A stretch of 64,000 nt of DNA, from NCBI RefSeq assembly GCF_030296055.1, contig NZ_AP027370.1, positions 2,175,001-2,239,000 on the forward strand. The letters are read 5' to 3'. The first letter of the stretch is position 1, and every line of letters starts with the position of its first letter. The stretch is from Hydrogenimonas cancrithermarum. Lineage in GTDB: Bacteria; Campylobacterota; Campylobacteria; Campylobacterales; Hydrogenimonadaceae. The translations under genes and the position numbers were made by a program. Of this stretch, positions 35,549 through 44,555 are shown piece after piece. The notes below the pieces were generated by a model. It made no database searches. It saw only the letters and a list, made by a program, of their open reading frames with translations, and had not been told where the DNA came from.

Positions 35549-36240
35549 TTCTTCTGCGTCACGGCCAGAGCCTCTACAACAAAGAGAATCTCTTTACCGG
35601 CTGGACCGACGTCGATTTGAGCGAAGAGGGGATCGAAGAGGCGAAACGTGCAGGAGAGATCTTGCTGAAACACGATCTGCTCCCCGACATCTGCTTCACA
35701 TCATGGCTCAAACGTGCGATTCACACGGCACAGTTGGCACTGAAAGAGATGGAGTGGGAGCAGATCGACTGCATCAAGAGTTGGAAGCTCAACGAACGTC
35801 ACTACGGTGCATGGCAGTGCCACAACAAAGATGCGATAAGAAAAGAGGTGGGAGATGAGATGTTCATGGCGGTTCGAAGAGGTTACGACACCTCTCCGCC
35901 TCCGCTGCAAGACGGCGATCCGCGTCTCGCTGAAAACGATCCGAAGTACCGAAAACTCGATCCTTCGTCACTACCACGCGGCGAATCGCTCAAAGCGACG
36001 CGTAAAAGAGTGCTAAACTACTTCGCAGAAGCGATTGCGCCGGAGCTTGCACGCGGGAAGGATCTCCTCGTCAGTGCACACGGAAACTCGTTGCGTGCAT
36101 TGGTGATGGCGATCGAGCATCTGACACCGGCGGAGATCGTCGAAGTGGAGATACCGACCGGCGAACCGATCGTCTATGTTTTCGACGAGACACTCCACCT
36201 TTTAAGGAAAGAGCGGCCGGCCAGATTTTCAAAGGATTAG
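35536..36240 (+). CDS. gpmA: 2,3-bisphosphoglycerate-dependent phosphoglycerate mutase
   Basis: 234 residues. It interconverts 3- and 2-phosphoglycerate. The phospho-His motif [27 protein letters not shown] is at the N-terminus, [10 protein letters not shown] is near 85, and the second catalytic His is in [13 protein letters not shown] near 178. This is the cofactor-dependent form; many Campylobacterota rely on the independent GpmI. The ATG at 35536 lies inside the glgP end; a GTG at 35527 is possible. With glgP it links glycogen breakdown to lower glycolysis. Confidence 0.95.
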   Translation: [234 protein letters not shown]

Positions 36241-36244
36241 CGGG

Positions 36245-36276
36245 TTGACAAAAAATTCCAAATCATATTGTATAAT
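36245..36276 (+). promoter_or_regulatory. putative promoter after gpmA
   Basis: TTGACA at 36245-36250 and TATAAT at 36271-36276 are each a perfect consensus, but 20 bases apart, longer than the usual 17. It would drive the small gene at 36365. Confidence 0.45.
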
Positions 36277-36364
36277 AAAGGTGGTATACCTTTGTGTTAT
36301 TTTTTCATACATGTATACCTCAATGGCGCTACCCGCATTCAATGGTCTCTAAAAGGAGGAGGCA

Positions 36365-36547
36365 ATGGAGTTGAACGGCTACGAGTGCTATGCAAACGGC
36401 ACGGTAAAACCAAAAAAGATGTTTGTGAAAAGGCGTCTAAAAGGGAAAAACGGCGATCAGTTTTATGGTAGCGATATCGTAAAACCGGAATCTTTGGAAA
36501 AGATGAGAGAAAAAAAACGGCGAGTTATGTATATAGGCTCTCGCTAA
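36365..36547 (+). CDS. small basic protein, unknown
   Basis: 60 residues, strongly basic (many Lys/Arg), with GYECYANGTVKPKKMFVKRRLKG at its start. A very strong AAGGAGGAGG ribosome site (36354-36363) and an upstream promoter support expression. No known domain is recognised. The size and charge would suit a nucleic-acid-binding protein, but that is only a guess from composition. Confidence 0.55.
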   Translation: MELNGYECYANGTVKPKKMFVKRRLKGKNGDQFYGSDIVKPESLEKMREKKRRVMYIGSR

Positions 36548-36573
36548 AGCGTAAGGGAGTGCGGGTAACGCTT
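36547..36573 (+). terminator. possible hairpin after the small basic gene
   Basis: AAGCGT at 36547-36552 and ACGCTT at 36568-36573 form a 6-bp stem with a 15-base loop, followed by TTAAG. It is weak, but placed right after the stop codon. Confidence 0.3.
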
Positions 36574-36683
36574 TTAAGATGCCGGAGCGAATCGGAAAAT
36601 AACACGTTTTTCATATTTCATTTCACTTGGAGTCTTTAAAGAGCGCTCATGCGATGCTATGATTGCTATGATAAAATAGAGAT

Positions 36684-36938
36684 ATGAAAGATAATATTAT
36701 TCTAGAAAAGATCAAACGTCTTCCGCAAAAGAGTCGGGAGAAATTCTATCTGCGCCTTAGAGAAAAAGCTCTCCTTCGGACGCGTGCCAGACTGGTGGAA
36801 AGCAGGGTGGATATCGAGACGTTGAGTGACGAGGAGATCGAGATCATCATCGCCGACGAAGAGGATAAGCTGATCGGTGAGTACAAAAGCAAAGGGCTCA
36901 TCGCGTTGTTGGCGCTCCTTGGGATCTCCTGGATATAA
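36684..36938 (+). CDS. small charged protein with C-terminal hydrophobic tail, unknown
   Basis: 84 residues. A highly charged helical body (IKRLPQKSREKFYLRLREKALLRTRARL, then an acidic DIETLSDEEIEIIIADEEDKL) ends in a hydrophobic stretch GLIALLALLGISWI that could anchor in the membrane. It ends 2 bases before the next gene, so the two are cotranscribed. No family recognised. Confidence 0.6.
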   Translation: MKDNIILEKIKRLPQKSREKFYLRLREKALLRTRARLVESRVDIETLSDEEIEIIIADEEDKLIGEYKSKGLIALLALLGISWI

Positions 36939-36940
36939 CG

Positions 36941-37351
36941 ATGTACCACTATTTGAAATGGGCCGCATTGAGCCTCTTTTTCAAACGGAATATCCGATAT
37001 CTCATATTTCTTCTCATCGGGTTGATCGGTATCTATGTCGCCGATGCGGTGTACCAGGACATGGTGGAATTTTCGGTCGTATCCAAAGAGACCGGAAATA
37101 TCGGCAAATACCTTCTGATGAAATGGATCGCCGTACTCTTTTTCAGCGGTATGGTCGTTTGGTCGATCTTCAAATTTGGATTTGGCAGAAAGAGCGCTTC
37201 GAAAGAGAAGAGATCGAACGAGGCGGTGTTGGAAAACGACCCCTACATGAAGCGTCTCAAAAAGTTCAAAACCCCAAAAAAACTCCGTTCAAAATCGGAT
37301 CTTTTGATAGAGAAGAAGAGAAAAAATAGAGATTGGCATTTTAGAGCTTAG
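36941..37351 (+). CDS. two-span membrane protein, unknown
   Basis: 136 residues with two membrane segments (about 18-37 and 62-81) and a long basic cytoplasmic tail from about 85 (KSASKEKRSNEAVLENDPYMKRLKKFKTPKKL). It follows the charged small protein by 2 bases, and the pair may form a membrane complex. Similar short proteins occur in this phylum, but I know no function. Confidence 0.65.
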   Translation: MYHYLKWAALSLFFKRNIRYLIFLLIGLIGIYVADAVYQDMVEFSVVSKETGNIGKYLLMKWIAVLFFSGMVVWSIFKFGFGRKSASKEKRSNEAVLENDPYMKRLKKFKTPKKLRSKSDLLIEKKRKNRDWHFRA

Positions 37352-37441
37352 ATCCTTCGTTATGGAAACGAGTCGGCCATAAACCCCCATTCTGTGTATT
37401 GAAGACGGTAGTGTCTGCATTTTGGGCCTAAACATCGATTT

Positions 37442-37927
37442 TCAAAATGGTTGTAGCGAGTATGTAACGTTGAGATCGATGTTCCCACGGTCGGATTCGC
37501 CCATGATTTCCACTTCGAGTTTGTTTGTGGAGATCCATTTCAGAAACTTCATACGGGGATGTTCGATATCTTCGATCGAATATCCCGTTGTTTCGCGTAC
37601 CCGATTCCAAAGTTGGACGGCAAATGGAGGGGAGATTCGCCGAAAGCATCCCTTGGGCGTTTTCCGGTAGAGCCTGACGATTTGCAGGTTGGACATCATC
37701 AGCGTTTCGACGGCGAGCGCATCGCCGTTGGGAGAGGGGTAGACTTCGTAATCGATGGCGTCGTCCGCAAGCATACAGCTTTTTTCTCCCGTTTTCACCA
37801 TCAGCAGGCCGTTGCCTTTGACAATCGCAAAAGAGGAGGGAGCCTCATGGGTTTCCGCTTTCAACGATGGTTGTTGACACCCGGCCAATACTATCAGCGG
37901 GAGTATGAAGAAGAGATATCTAATCAT
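37442..37927 (-). CDS. lipoprotein, unknown function
   Basis: 161 residues. The signal peptide MIRYLFFILPLIVLAGC has a clear lipobox (LAGC), so the protein is lipid-anchored after cleavage at Cys17. The mature part is probably a beta-rich domain (YEVYPSPNGDALAVETLMMSNLQIVRLYRKT) with a further Cys pair. It overlaps the upstream cell-wall-type gene by 8 bases and is cotranscribed with it, suggesting a shared role in the periplasm. Confidence 0.75.
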   Translation of the reverse strand: MIRYLFFILPLIVLAGCQQPSLKAETHEAPSSFAIVKGNGLLMVKTGEKSCMLADDAIDYEVYPSPNGDALAVETLMMSNLQIVRLYRKTPKGCFRRISPPFAVQLWNRVRETTGYSIEDIEHPRMKFLKWISTNKLEVEIMGESDRGNIDLNVTYSLQPF

Positions 37928-38693
37928 CTCTTCTCGGATCGTTTTTCAAATAGAAACCGAAAAGTCTCTTGACTGCATCCGAAGTTCTTTTCCCCGGCCA
38001 TCCATCCACTCTTAGGGCGATACCCGGGAATTTGTTGAGAAAGCGTTGGAGCTTTTCCGCTTCCGGGATGGGGTGATCGCTATAGATAAAGAGCGGTTCG
38101 GTTATTTCGGCCAGTTCTATCTCTCCGCGTTCTTCCATCCGGTGAAGCAGTACGGCGGAGCCGCACTGTCTCGATTTGGCGGTGTCGGACCATCGGCCGT
38201 CGGCGATATATTTTCCGCTGGTATAGTGGTTCGACCACGACCAGAGATAGGGTGAGAGGACATGGGGGTGATAGAGGCGGTAGCCCCAACCGTTGTAGCC
38301 TTCGAGTTCGTAGAGGAGTCGAGGAAGCGGCCATTGTGGAACTTTGTCGACTCCCCGCATTTTCATCGCATCGACGGCACTCTCTTCCCAAGTAAATGGC
38401 GGCGTACCCTGTTTCGGCCTTCCGGCGGGTACGTGTTTGGTTCTATCGGTGAGAGGGTCACCGTTGTGCAGATGTTTCGTGAAATCCTGGCTGCTCTCCA
38501 TGGTGTGAATCGCCGCTATGAAATACCATGGCGCTCCTACTTCCGTCGCTACATTTACATAACGGTTTTTGTGATTCAAAATATTGTCGACGAGCCGATC
38601 GATTTCGTCGAAACGGGATCTTGTCGCGACACACTCCCTGTATAGGTTTTCATACTCTTCCGCCAGACCGGCACTATATTTCACTTTTGCCAT
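37920..38693 (-). CDS. lysozyme-like protein with C-terminal peptidoglycan-binding region
   Basis: 257 residues, no signal peptide seen. The N-terminal two thirds resembles lysozyme-like enzymes, with VGAPWYFIAAIHTMESSQDFTKHLHNGDPL (Glu near residue 66 a catalytic candidate) and YNGWGYRLYHPHVLSPYLWSWSNHYTSGKY. The C-terminal 70 residues (AEKLQRFLNKFPGIALRVDGWPGKRTSDAVKRL) resembles a peptidoglycan-binding domain. The ATG at 38693 is chosen because CAGGAGTC sits just before it; an earlier in-frame ATG at 38717 lacks a ribosome site. Export without a signal peptide is unexplained, so a phage-like origin is possible. Confidence 0.65.
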   Translation of the reverse strand: MAKVKYSAGLAEEYENLYRECVATRSRFDEIDRLVDNILNHKNRYVNVATEVGAPWYFIAAIHTMESSQDFTKHLHNGDPLTDRTKHVPAGRPKQGTPPFTWEESAVDAMKMRGVDKVPQWPLPRLLYELEGYNGWGYRLYHPHVLSPYLWSWSNHYTSGKYIADGRWSDTAKSRQCGSAVLLHRMEERGEIELAEITEPLFIYSDHPIPEAEKLQRFLNKFPGIALRVDGWPGKRTSDAVKRLFGFYLKNDPRRDD

Positions 38694-38976
38694 AAGAGAC
38701 TCCTGAACAGATTTCAATAACCAATTATAGTGAAAGAAAGTTGCATCGGGATTTCATTTTTTAAAAAGGGCAGTGCGATAAAAATGTTTCGAGTCCGACT
38801 TCATAAAATGATGCGATGCAACAGAAATGAAATTTTTTGTCTGTAGACTTGTAGATGTGAAACGAAATGGATAGGAAACCCGATCTGTTTTTATCTAATA
38901 TTTTATCTGAATTGTAAAAAATAAAAGCAAGATTTGATTAAAATATGTTGTTGTACGAAAATCAAAAGGAGTCAAG

Positions 38977-39717
38977 ATGCTTGAGCTGCTTAAAAACAAT
39001 TATGAAATCATTATCATGCTGGTCGGTATATTGTTGATCGTGATGGGCTTGATTCTTTTTATAACCGGAAGATATTCCAACAACGAGAACCATGTCGAGG
39101 GGTTCGGTATCAAGATGGATGTGAAAAATCCATCGCTCATACTCATAGTTTTTGGAGTCTTTCTGCTGGTCGCACCTATGACATTGAACAAAAAAGAGCC
39201 TTCGGTGGAATCCAGACCCGGCAACCTAACGCAGAAAGTCGAGGAAACACCCTCTCCATTGAAGAAAACCGAGGTAGATGAAACACCGAAAAGTCGGGCA
39301 CAGCCAAAGAGTGTCGCCCCGAAACCTGAAATAAAAGAGCATGGTGAAAGAAGAAGCACACCTGTTAAAGCCCCTTTCCTGGGTACGTATCAACTCGTTT
39401 CGTATATCGAAAACGGCATGACGATACCCGTCAACGGCCAATTGGCCATAGGGAATTTACAGAACGGTTCATATCCTTTCAGTGCAAAATATCAGGTGGT
39501 AGATGAGTGGGGTAACGTGCTGATTTTCATGTACGAGGGATATTTTGTCAAAAGGCAAGGGCAGTGGTTCTTGAAAGTCAACAGGTCGAACGATCCCGAT
39601 TGGGTGGATCTTGGAGAGGTCGCTACGCGGTTTATATTCGATAGAAGTTCGAATTCGTTGGGGCTGCGCTATTTCTACGATGCCGATGTTGCATCCGTAT
39701 GGCAGAAAATTCGTTAA
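38977..39717 (+). CDS. two-span membrane protein with C-terminal domain, unknown
   Basis: 246 residues. Two membrane helices (about 10-30 and 50-68) are followed by a Pro/Lys/Glu-rich linker (about 70-128) and a beta-rich C-terminal domain (FLGTYQLVSYIENGMTIPVNGQLAIGN, about 132-246). AAAAGGAGTC precedes the ATG. It ends 9 bases before the patatin gene and is cotranscribed with it, so it may be its partner at the membrane. The 283 bases upstream are AT-rich and hold only the likely promoter. No known domain. Confidence 0.7.
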   Translation: MLELLKNNYEIIIMLVGILLIVMGLILFITGRYSNNENHVEGFGIKMDVKNPSLILIVFGVFLLVAPMTLNKKEPSVESRPGNLTQKVEETPSPLKKTEVDETPKSRAQPKSVAPKPEIKEHGERRSTPVKAPFLGTYQLVSYIENGMTIPVNGQLAIGNLQNGSYPFSAKYQVVDEWGNVLIFMYEGYFVKRQGQWFLKVNRSNDPDWVDLGEVATRFIFDRSSNSLGLRYFYDADVASVWQKIR

Positions 39718-39726
39718 AGGATCGAG

Positions 39727-42129
39727 ATGAGAGATGAAACCAGATTTATGAAAGAAGATATAAGCAATGGGCTGTTCGTCATTTTCGAGTCATATAGCGA
39801 AACCGCGAAAATGGATGGTTTACATGAAATATGTACCGGTTTTTTGGATGATTTTCACTGGAACGATCCCGAAGCGTTCAGGAGCGGCGCGTTCCGCATA
39901 CTCGATGAAACGAGACGAAAGCTGAAAAGCGAAACCTCGATGAAACCCGAAACGATGGACGATGTATTGGAAGAGATTCACGATCTTCTTTTCAAGAAGG
40001 TCTATTACCGATTCATTCTCGATCGGGAATCGGAGTGGATCGAAAAGAGACGGGAACTCGCAGACGACCATGAGCGCGACGACCCTTCCCATGACGCTTT
40101 CGGACTTGCGCTATCCGGCGGAGGGATTCGTTCAGCGACGTTCAACCTTGGGCTGCTGCAAACACTCCAGCGATACGATATATTCAAAAGCGTCGACTAT
40201 CTCTCGACCGTTTCGGGGGGTGGGTATATCGGTTCATCCCAAACCTGGCTGAAATATGTGAAGCCGGAGCTGGAATACCCGTTCGGGGCGAAACGAAAAG
40301 ACCACGATGGAATGGGCGGTAAAATTCTTTCATGGCTGCGGGATCACGGCAATTATCTCAATCCGGGGCATGGCCTGAATCTATGGAGTCTTATAGGCGC
40401 TTTTATGGGATCGGTGCTGATCAACGTGCTCATTCTCGTTCCGATTTTTCTTCTGGCCGTTTATCTCTTGTATATCACTTCGCCATATCATGTTTTTGCA
40501 TATGTAGGCGCACTCCTGCTTCTTGTTTACGTTGCCAAAATCGCATTGTACGCTCTGGATACTGTAAGGGACGAAAGGCCAAATTTTTACCAACAGAGGC
40601 TACAGCGAAAAAGAGCGGGAAATTTTTTGATGTCCGCCGTTTTGATGCTTGCGGTAGGTTCGATTCCATGGCTGCACGATTTCTTGAACATGCATCTGAA
40701 AGATTGGATCGACACCGTTTCTCTCTCCACGCTCGGCGCAGGGCTCGCTTCTTTTATAACGGCTTACAGCAAGAGTAAAACCGAAGAGAGCCAACCGAAG
40801 GGCGCGATGTCGTTTTTGTTGTCCGCAGGGGTTGGACTCATGCTTTACGGCGCTCTCATATGGGCCTATCATCTTTTCTGGCTCAGTTCGGTGGGTACGG
40901 GATTGTTGCTTCCCTTGTCTGTGTCGCTCTCTTTTTCCGGTCTTATTTTCATCATGCCGAAAATATTCAAAAATTCGATCAAAACGGCCTGTGCCGCTTC
41001 AGTGATTTTGCTGGCCGTTTCCATTGGAGTGAGTACCGGATTTCTGCTGGATGGGACGGTGGCGAGTTTCGGAATCGGAATGCTCTTGCTTCTTTTGTTG
41101 CCCATTTCCGCACTGTTCGCCGCTTATACGAAAATCAATTATGTCAGTATGCATCGTTTTTACAGAAACCGGTTGATGGAAGCCTACTTTCCGTGGAATG
41201 TGGTCGATGTCGAGGTCGAAAAAGCCGATAAATTCTATTTGAAAGATATGAAACCCGCAAAGACTCCCTATCACATCATCAACACCAACGTCAATATGGT
41301 CGGCTCCAAAAGAACCAGACAGCGTGAACGCGGCGGGGATAATTTTATTTTGTCCCCACTCTTTTGCGGTTCCGACGTGACGGGTTACAGGCCGACCGAC
41401 CGATACGCCAGTGGTGGGATGAATCTTGCAACGGCGTTCGCCATCTCGGGTGCCGCCGTCGACCCAAACACCTACGCTACACGCTCCAAGCCTATTTCGT
41501 TTGTCATGTCTCTTCTCAACGCCAGACTGGGCTATTGGATAGAGAACCCCAGAAAAATAGACGGTGTGGAACGGATCGGTTGGAGTTACTATATCTCCAT
41601 TTTCAAAGAGCTGTTCGGCAGTGGGTTGAACGAAAACGAAACCTATATCCACCTTGCGGATGGGGGCCATTTCGAAAACCTGGGCGTTTATGAGTTGATT
41701 CGGAGAAAATGCCGCTATATCATTGTTTCAGATGCAGGTAAAGACCCGGATTTCACGTTTGGGGATCTCGCGAAGGCGATAGAGCTCGCCAGAGTCGATT
41801 TCGGGGCGCAAATCACTATCGACACCGAGCCTTTGAGGCCCTTAGGCGAGGAGAAGATATCCGATACGGCTTTTGTCTACGGCACCATCACATACAATGA
41901 CGGAAAAGTCGGAGATCTGATCTATGTGAAAACGACCATCGTCGAGGGGTTGCCGGAAGATATCTACAGTTACCGCAGAACCAACCCGAATTTTCCGGAC
42001 CAGACAACCACCGATCAGTTTTTCGATGAAATGCAGTTCGAAGCGTATAGAGAGCTGGGGTACCAGATAGGGAAACGACTGTGCAAAGGGAGGGAGCAGG
42101 AAGATTTCACTTCGATCTTCAGGCATTGA
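39727..42129 (+). CDS. patatin-like phospholipase with multi-span membrane insert
   Basis: 800 residues. Patatin landmarks are split around a membrane region. The oxyanion loop ALSGGGIRSATFNLGLLQTLQ is near residue 127, and the nucleophile elbow STVSGGGYIG (Ser near 163) follows. About six to eight hydrophobic helices occupy 218-460. The catalytic Asp motif HLADGGHFENLGVYELI is near 642. Patatins hydrolyse acyl esters of membrane lipids, so the enzyme probably works at the inner membrane. AAGGATCGAG precedes the ATG. Cotranscribed with the upstream two-span protein. The physiological role is unknown. Confidence 0.85.
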   Translation: MRDETRFMKEDISNGLFVIFESYSETAKMDGLHEICTGFLDDFHWNDPEAFRSGAFRILDETRRKLKSETSMKPETMDDVLEEIHDLLFKKVYYRFILDRESEWIEKRRELADDHERDDPSHDAFGLALSGGGIRSATFNLGLLQTLQRYDIFKSVDYLSTVSGGGYIGSSQTWLKYVKPELEYPFGAKRKDHDGMGGKILSWLRDHGNYLNPGHGLNLWSLIGAFMGSVLINVLILVPIFLLAVYLLYITSPYHVFAYVGALLLLVYVAKIALYALDTVRDERPNFYQQRLQRKRAGNFLMSAVLMLAVGSIPWLHDFLNMHLKDWIDTVSLSTLGAGLASFITAYSKSKTEESQPKGAMSFLLSAGVGLMLYGALIWAYHLFWLSSVGTGLLLPLSVSLSFSGLIFIMPKIFKNSIKTACAASVILLAVSIGVSTGFLLDGTVASFGIGMLLLLLLPISALFAAYTKINYVSMHRFYRNRLMEAYFPWNVVDVEVEKADKFYLKDMKPAKTPYHIINTNVNMVGSKRTRQRERGGDNFILSPLFCGSDVTGYRPTDRYASGGMNLATAFAISGAAVDPNTYATRSKPISFVMSLLNARLGYWIENPRKIDGVERIGWSYYISIFKELFGSGLNENETYIHLADGGHFENLGVYELIRRKCRYIIVSDAGKDPDFTFGDLAKAIELARVDFGAQITIDTEPLRPLGEEKISDTAFVYGTITYNDGKVGDLIYVKTTIVEGLPEDIYSYRRTNPNFPDQTTTDQFFDEMQFEAYRELGYQIGKRLCKGREQEDFTSIFRH

Positions 42130-42209
42130 TGGATTCTGTCGTTTCCGCTCAAAGAGGCATCGGGTGTCGTTTGTGCTTGATACCACCTCTCCTTTTAATA
42201 AAAATAGAA

Positions 42210-42215
42210 TATACT
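42210..42215 (+). promoter_or_regulatory. -10 candidate for addB
   Basis: TATACT lies 22 bases before the addB ATG and forms a 6-bp inverted repeat with AGTATA at 42228-42233. AT-rich surroundings make both calls tentative. Confidence 0.3.
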
Positions 42216-42236
42216 ATTTAAAAATAAAGTATAGCG

Positions 42237-44555
42237 ATGACGATACCCACCTTCATCACATTCTCCCGCCATCGTGCGAAAGCCGCCGAAAAGAGCGGCC
42301 CACTTCTTAGTGTTACACTTGGACGTTTCATTCGTGATTTTTTCGAAAAGAGAAGCCTTCAGCGTGCCATCGTGCCCGAAGAGGCGGCCTATATTCTCTT
42401 TCACTTGCTGAGACAAAACGGTTCGAAACATTTTGCCTACATACAAAACCCCGACAGCGACACCCTTCGGCAGATGGCCGCCTTTTTCATTCGCTGTAAA
42501 CGAAACGATGCCGGAGTCGGTGCTTTCTTTTATACCGAAGAGAAGAAAAAAGAGCTGGAGAGGCTTTTTGAAAGCTACAATCGTTTCCTCGACGAACATG
42601 GTCTGGCGGATATGGGGGATATCGAAGGATTTTTTCTCGAACATATCGAAGAGGTCGACACCGCCCGCCTGATGCTGGACGACTTCACTCTCCATGGCAT
42701 CCGGCTTTTCGAGTCCAGGCGGCAGGAGATGGCCTATGAACAGCTTGCGAAATCGTCGCAGACTTTTAGCTCGCCACCGACACTCAAAAACGCCCGACTT
42801 TATGGCATCGAGGCATTCGACCGTTTCGACGAAATGCGTATGGCACTGAAAACTGCCAGGGAGCTGATCGAACGAAATGGAGTGGCGCCGGAGGATATCA
42901 AGATCGTTGCAAGTTCCGTCGAGACGTACTTTCCCCTCTTTGAAACGCTCCTGCCGGAACTTGGGCTAGTGGGATACAGCCGGCGTGGAACGCCTCTTAA
43001 AGCACTGCTGCCGATAGCTGGAAAAGGGGAACATCCGCTGCTTCGTCAGGCGAAAAGAACGCAAAAACAGCTGATGGAGCAGGCCCGAATCATTGCGAAA
43101 CGGCTTGAAAAAACAGGTATAGCGACAGAGAAAAAAGCGATATTCGAAAAGCTTGCCGCAGCGGCCTATGTCAAAGATGCGGGACGAAACGGTATCGAGC
43201 TGCTGGAGACCAACCAGATTTTCGATCTGCACGATCTTGGCCATCTTATCTTCGTAGGGGCCGACATGGAGCAGTTTCCGCCCAAGAAAGAGGAGGGTGT
43301 TTTTTACACGAATGAAGAGGAGCGGAGATATCTCTTCACCAACTCCCTCTATGCCACGAGCCGCGCGCACTATGCGCTGATGAAAGAGATCGCCGAAAAC
43401 CTCTATGTCGTCCATGCAGGCCGTCGGGGAAAGATGAAACTTTCCCGTTCGATGATCGTCGATGATCTTTTGGAACCGTTCGATCCCAAGGTTCTGAGCG
43501 ATATCGAACAGATAGGATACGGCCGCCGTATCTGCCTACCGGAAGCGGAAGCGTTTTTGTCCGACGTTCAAAACGATACACCGACCCGCTACGACGGAGC
43601 GGGTGTGGGAAGTTTCGAAGCGGAGCATCTGAGTGCCAGCCGCATCAACCGCTACCTTGGCTGTCCCCGCCGCTATTTTTACAGTTACATACTGCAGCTT
43701 CAACCGCCGATGAAAGAAGAGGAGGCGATGGAAGCGACGACACAGGGACGCATTATGCATCTTTGTTTCGAGCTCTACGCCAAAGCGGTAAAACGAGGAG
43801 AGATCGATCCGGACGATAATGGTGCCGCGGAAGAGGCGATGAAGGAATTTGCCAAACAGGCTTACGAAAGTATACTCGAAGAAGAGCAGATCGAGCCCAA
43901 TATCTATTACGACATTTTCTTTGACGGCCTTGTTCGAGGCCTTGGAGAATCGGTGGATAATCCCGGAGTGTTGAAAAACTTTCTCATCTATACCAGGAAA
44001 ATGCGCAAGGAGCTGGCAGAGTTCCGCTATTCGGAGATGGAAAAACGGTTCCTTCTCGATAAAAATCTGGATATAACCGATAGCGAAGAGGCTGCCTTCA
44101 TCAAAGGCATCATCGACCGCATCGATGTCAACGACGAAGTGTTGATCCACGACTACAAGAGCAAGCGGGTGAAGGGTATCGACACGAAAAAGATCGAGCA
44201 GATCGAGGGTTTGAAGGATCTACAGCTAGGGCTCTATCTCTACTACGCCAAACGGCTTTATCCCGAGAAAAAGATCAAAGCCTCGCTCATAAGTTTCAAA
44301 ACCGACAACGGCCAGCCATGGGTCGAGTTTGCGACCCTGGCCAACTATGACATACCCAAACCGCCGCGGATGCGCAACCAGCATTTCGTGTTGTATGACG
44401 ACACGTACGAAGCTGCACTCAAGGCCCGTATCGAAGAGGTCAAAGAGGGGATTGCAGCCGGGGCTTTCGTCTGGGATGACAGCAATGAGGAGCAGTGCGG
44501 CTGGTGCGAGTTCGGAAAGATCTGCAAACGAAGAGCGAGGGTTGTGGAAAAATGA
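42237..44555 (+). CDS. addB: AddB-type subunit of the AddAB helicase-nuclease
   Basis: 772 residues. Partner of AddA in double-strand break repair. The N-terminal half is an inactive helicase-like fold without a clear Walker A. The C-terminal PD-(D/E)XK nuclease (about 460-770) has the first iron-sulfur Cys in INRYLGCPRRYFYSYIL, catalytic residues in GIIDRIDVNDEVLIHDYKSK (near 625) and the Cys cluster EQCGWCEFGKICKRR at the end, together giving the 4Fe-4S staple typical of AddB. It shares ATGA with addA. AddAB also degrades linear phage DNA, which fits its place beside the defence genes. Confidence 0.9.
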   Translation: MTIPTFITFSRHRAKAAEKSGPLLSVTLGRFIRDFFEKRSLQRAIVPEEAAYILFHLLRQNGSKHFAYIQNPDSDTLRQMAAFFIRCKRNDAGVGAFFYTEEKKKELERLFESYNRFLDEHGLADMGDIEGFFLEHIEEVDTARLMLDDFTLHGIRLFESRRQEMAYEQLAKSSQTFSSPPTLKNARLYGIEAFDRFDEMRMALKTARELIERNGVAPEDIKIVASSVETYFPLFETLLPELGLVGYSRRGTPLKALLPIAGKGEHPLLRQAKRTQKQLMEQARIIAKRLEKTGIATEKKAIFEKLAAAAYVKDAGRNGIELLETNQIFDLHDLGHLIFVGADMEQFPPKKEEGVFYTNEEERRYLFTNSLYATSRAHYALMKEIAENLYVVHAGRRGKMKLSRSMIVDDLLEPFDPKVLSDIEQIGYGRRICLPEAEAFLSDVQNDTPTRYDGAGVGSFEAEHLSASRINRYLGCPRRYFYSYILQLQPPMKEEEAMEATTQGRIMHLCFELYAKAVKRGEIDPDDNGAAEEAMKEFAKQAYESILEEEQIEPNIYYDIFFDGLVRGLGESVDNPGVLKNFLIYTRKMRKELAEFRYSEMEKRFLLDKNLDITDSEEAAFIKGIIDRIDVNDEVLIHDYKSKRVKGIDTKKIEQIEGLKDLQLGLYLYYAKRLYPEKKIKASLISFKTDNGQPWVEFATLANYDIPKPPRMRNQHFVLYDDTYEAALKARIEEVKEGIAAGAFVWDDSNEEQCGWCEFGKICKRRARVVEK

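Noticed and set aside
36268-36471. 67-codon frame overlapping the small basic gene
   Set aside because: It starts in the promoter without a ribosome site; the frame at 36365 has a far better start signal.
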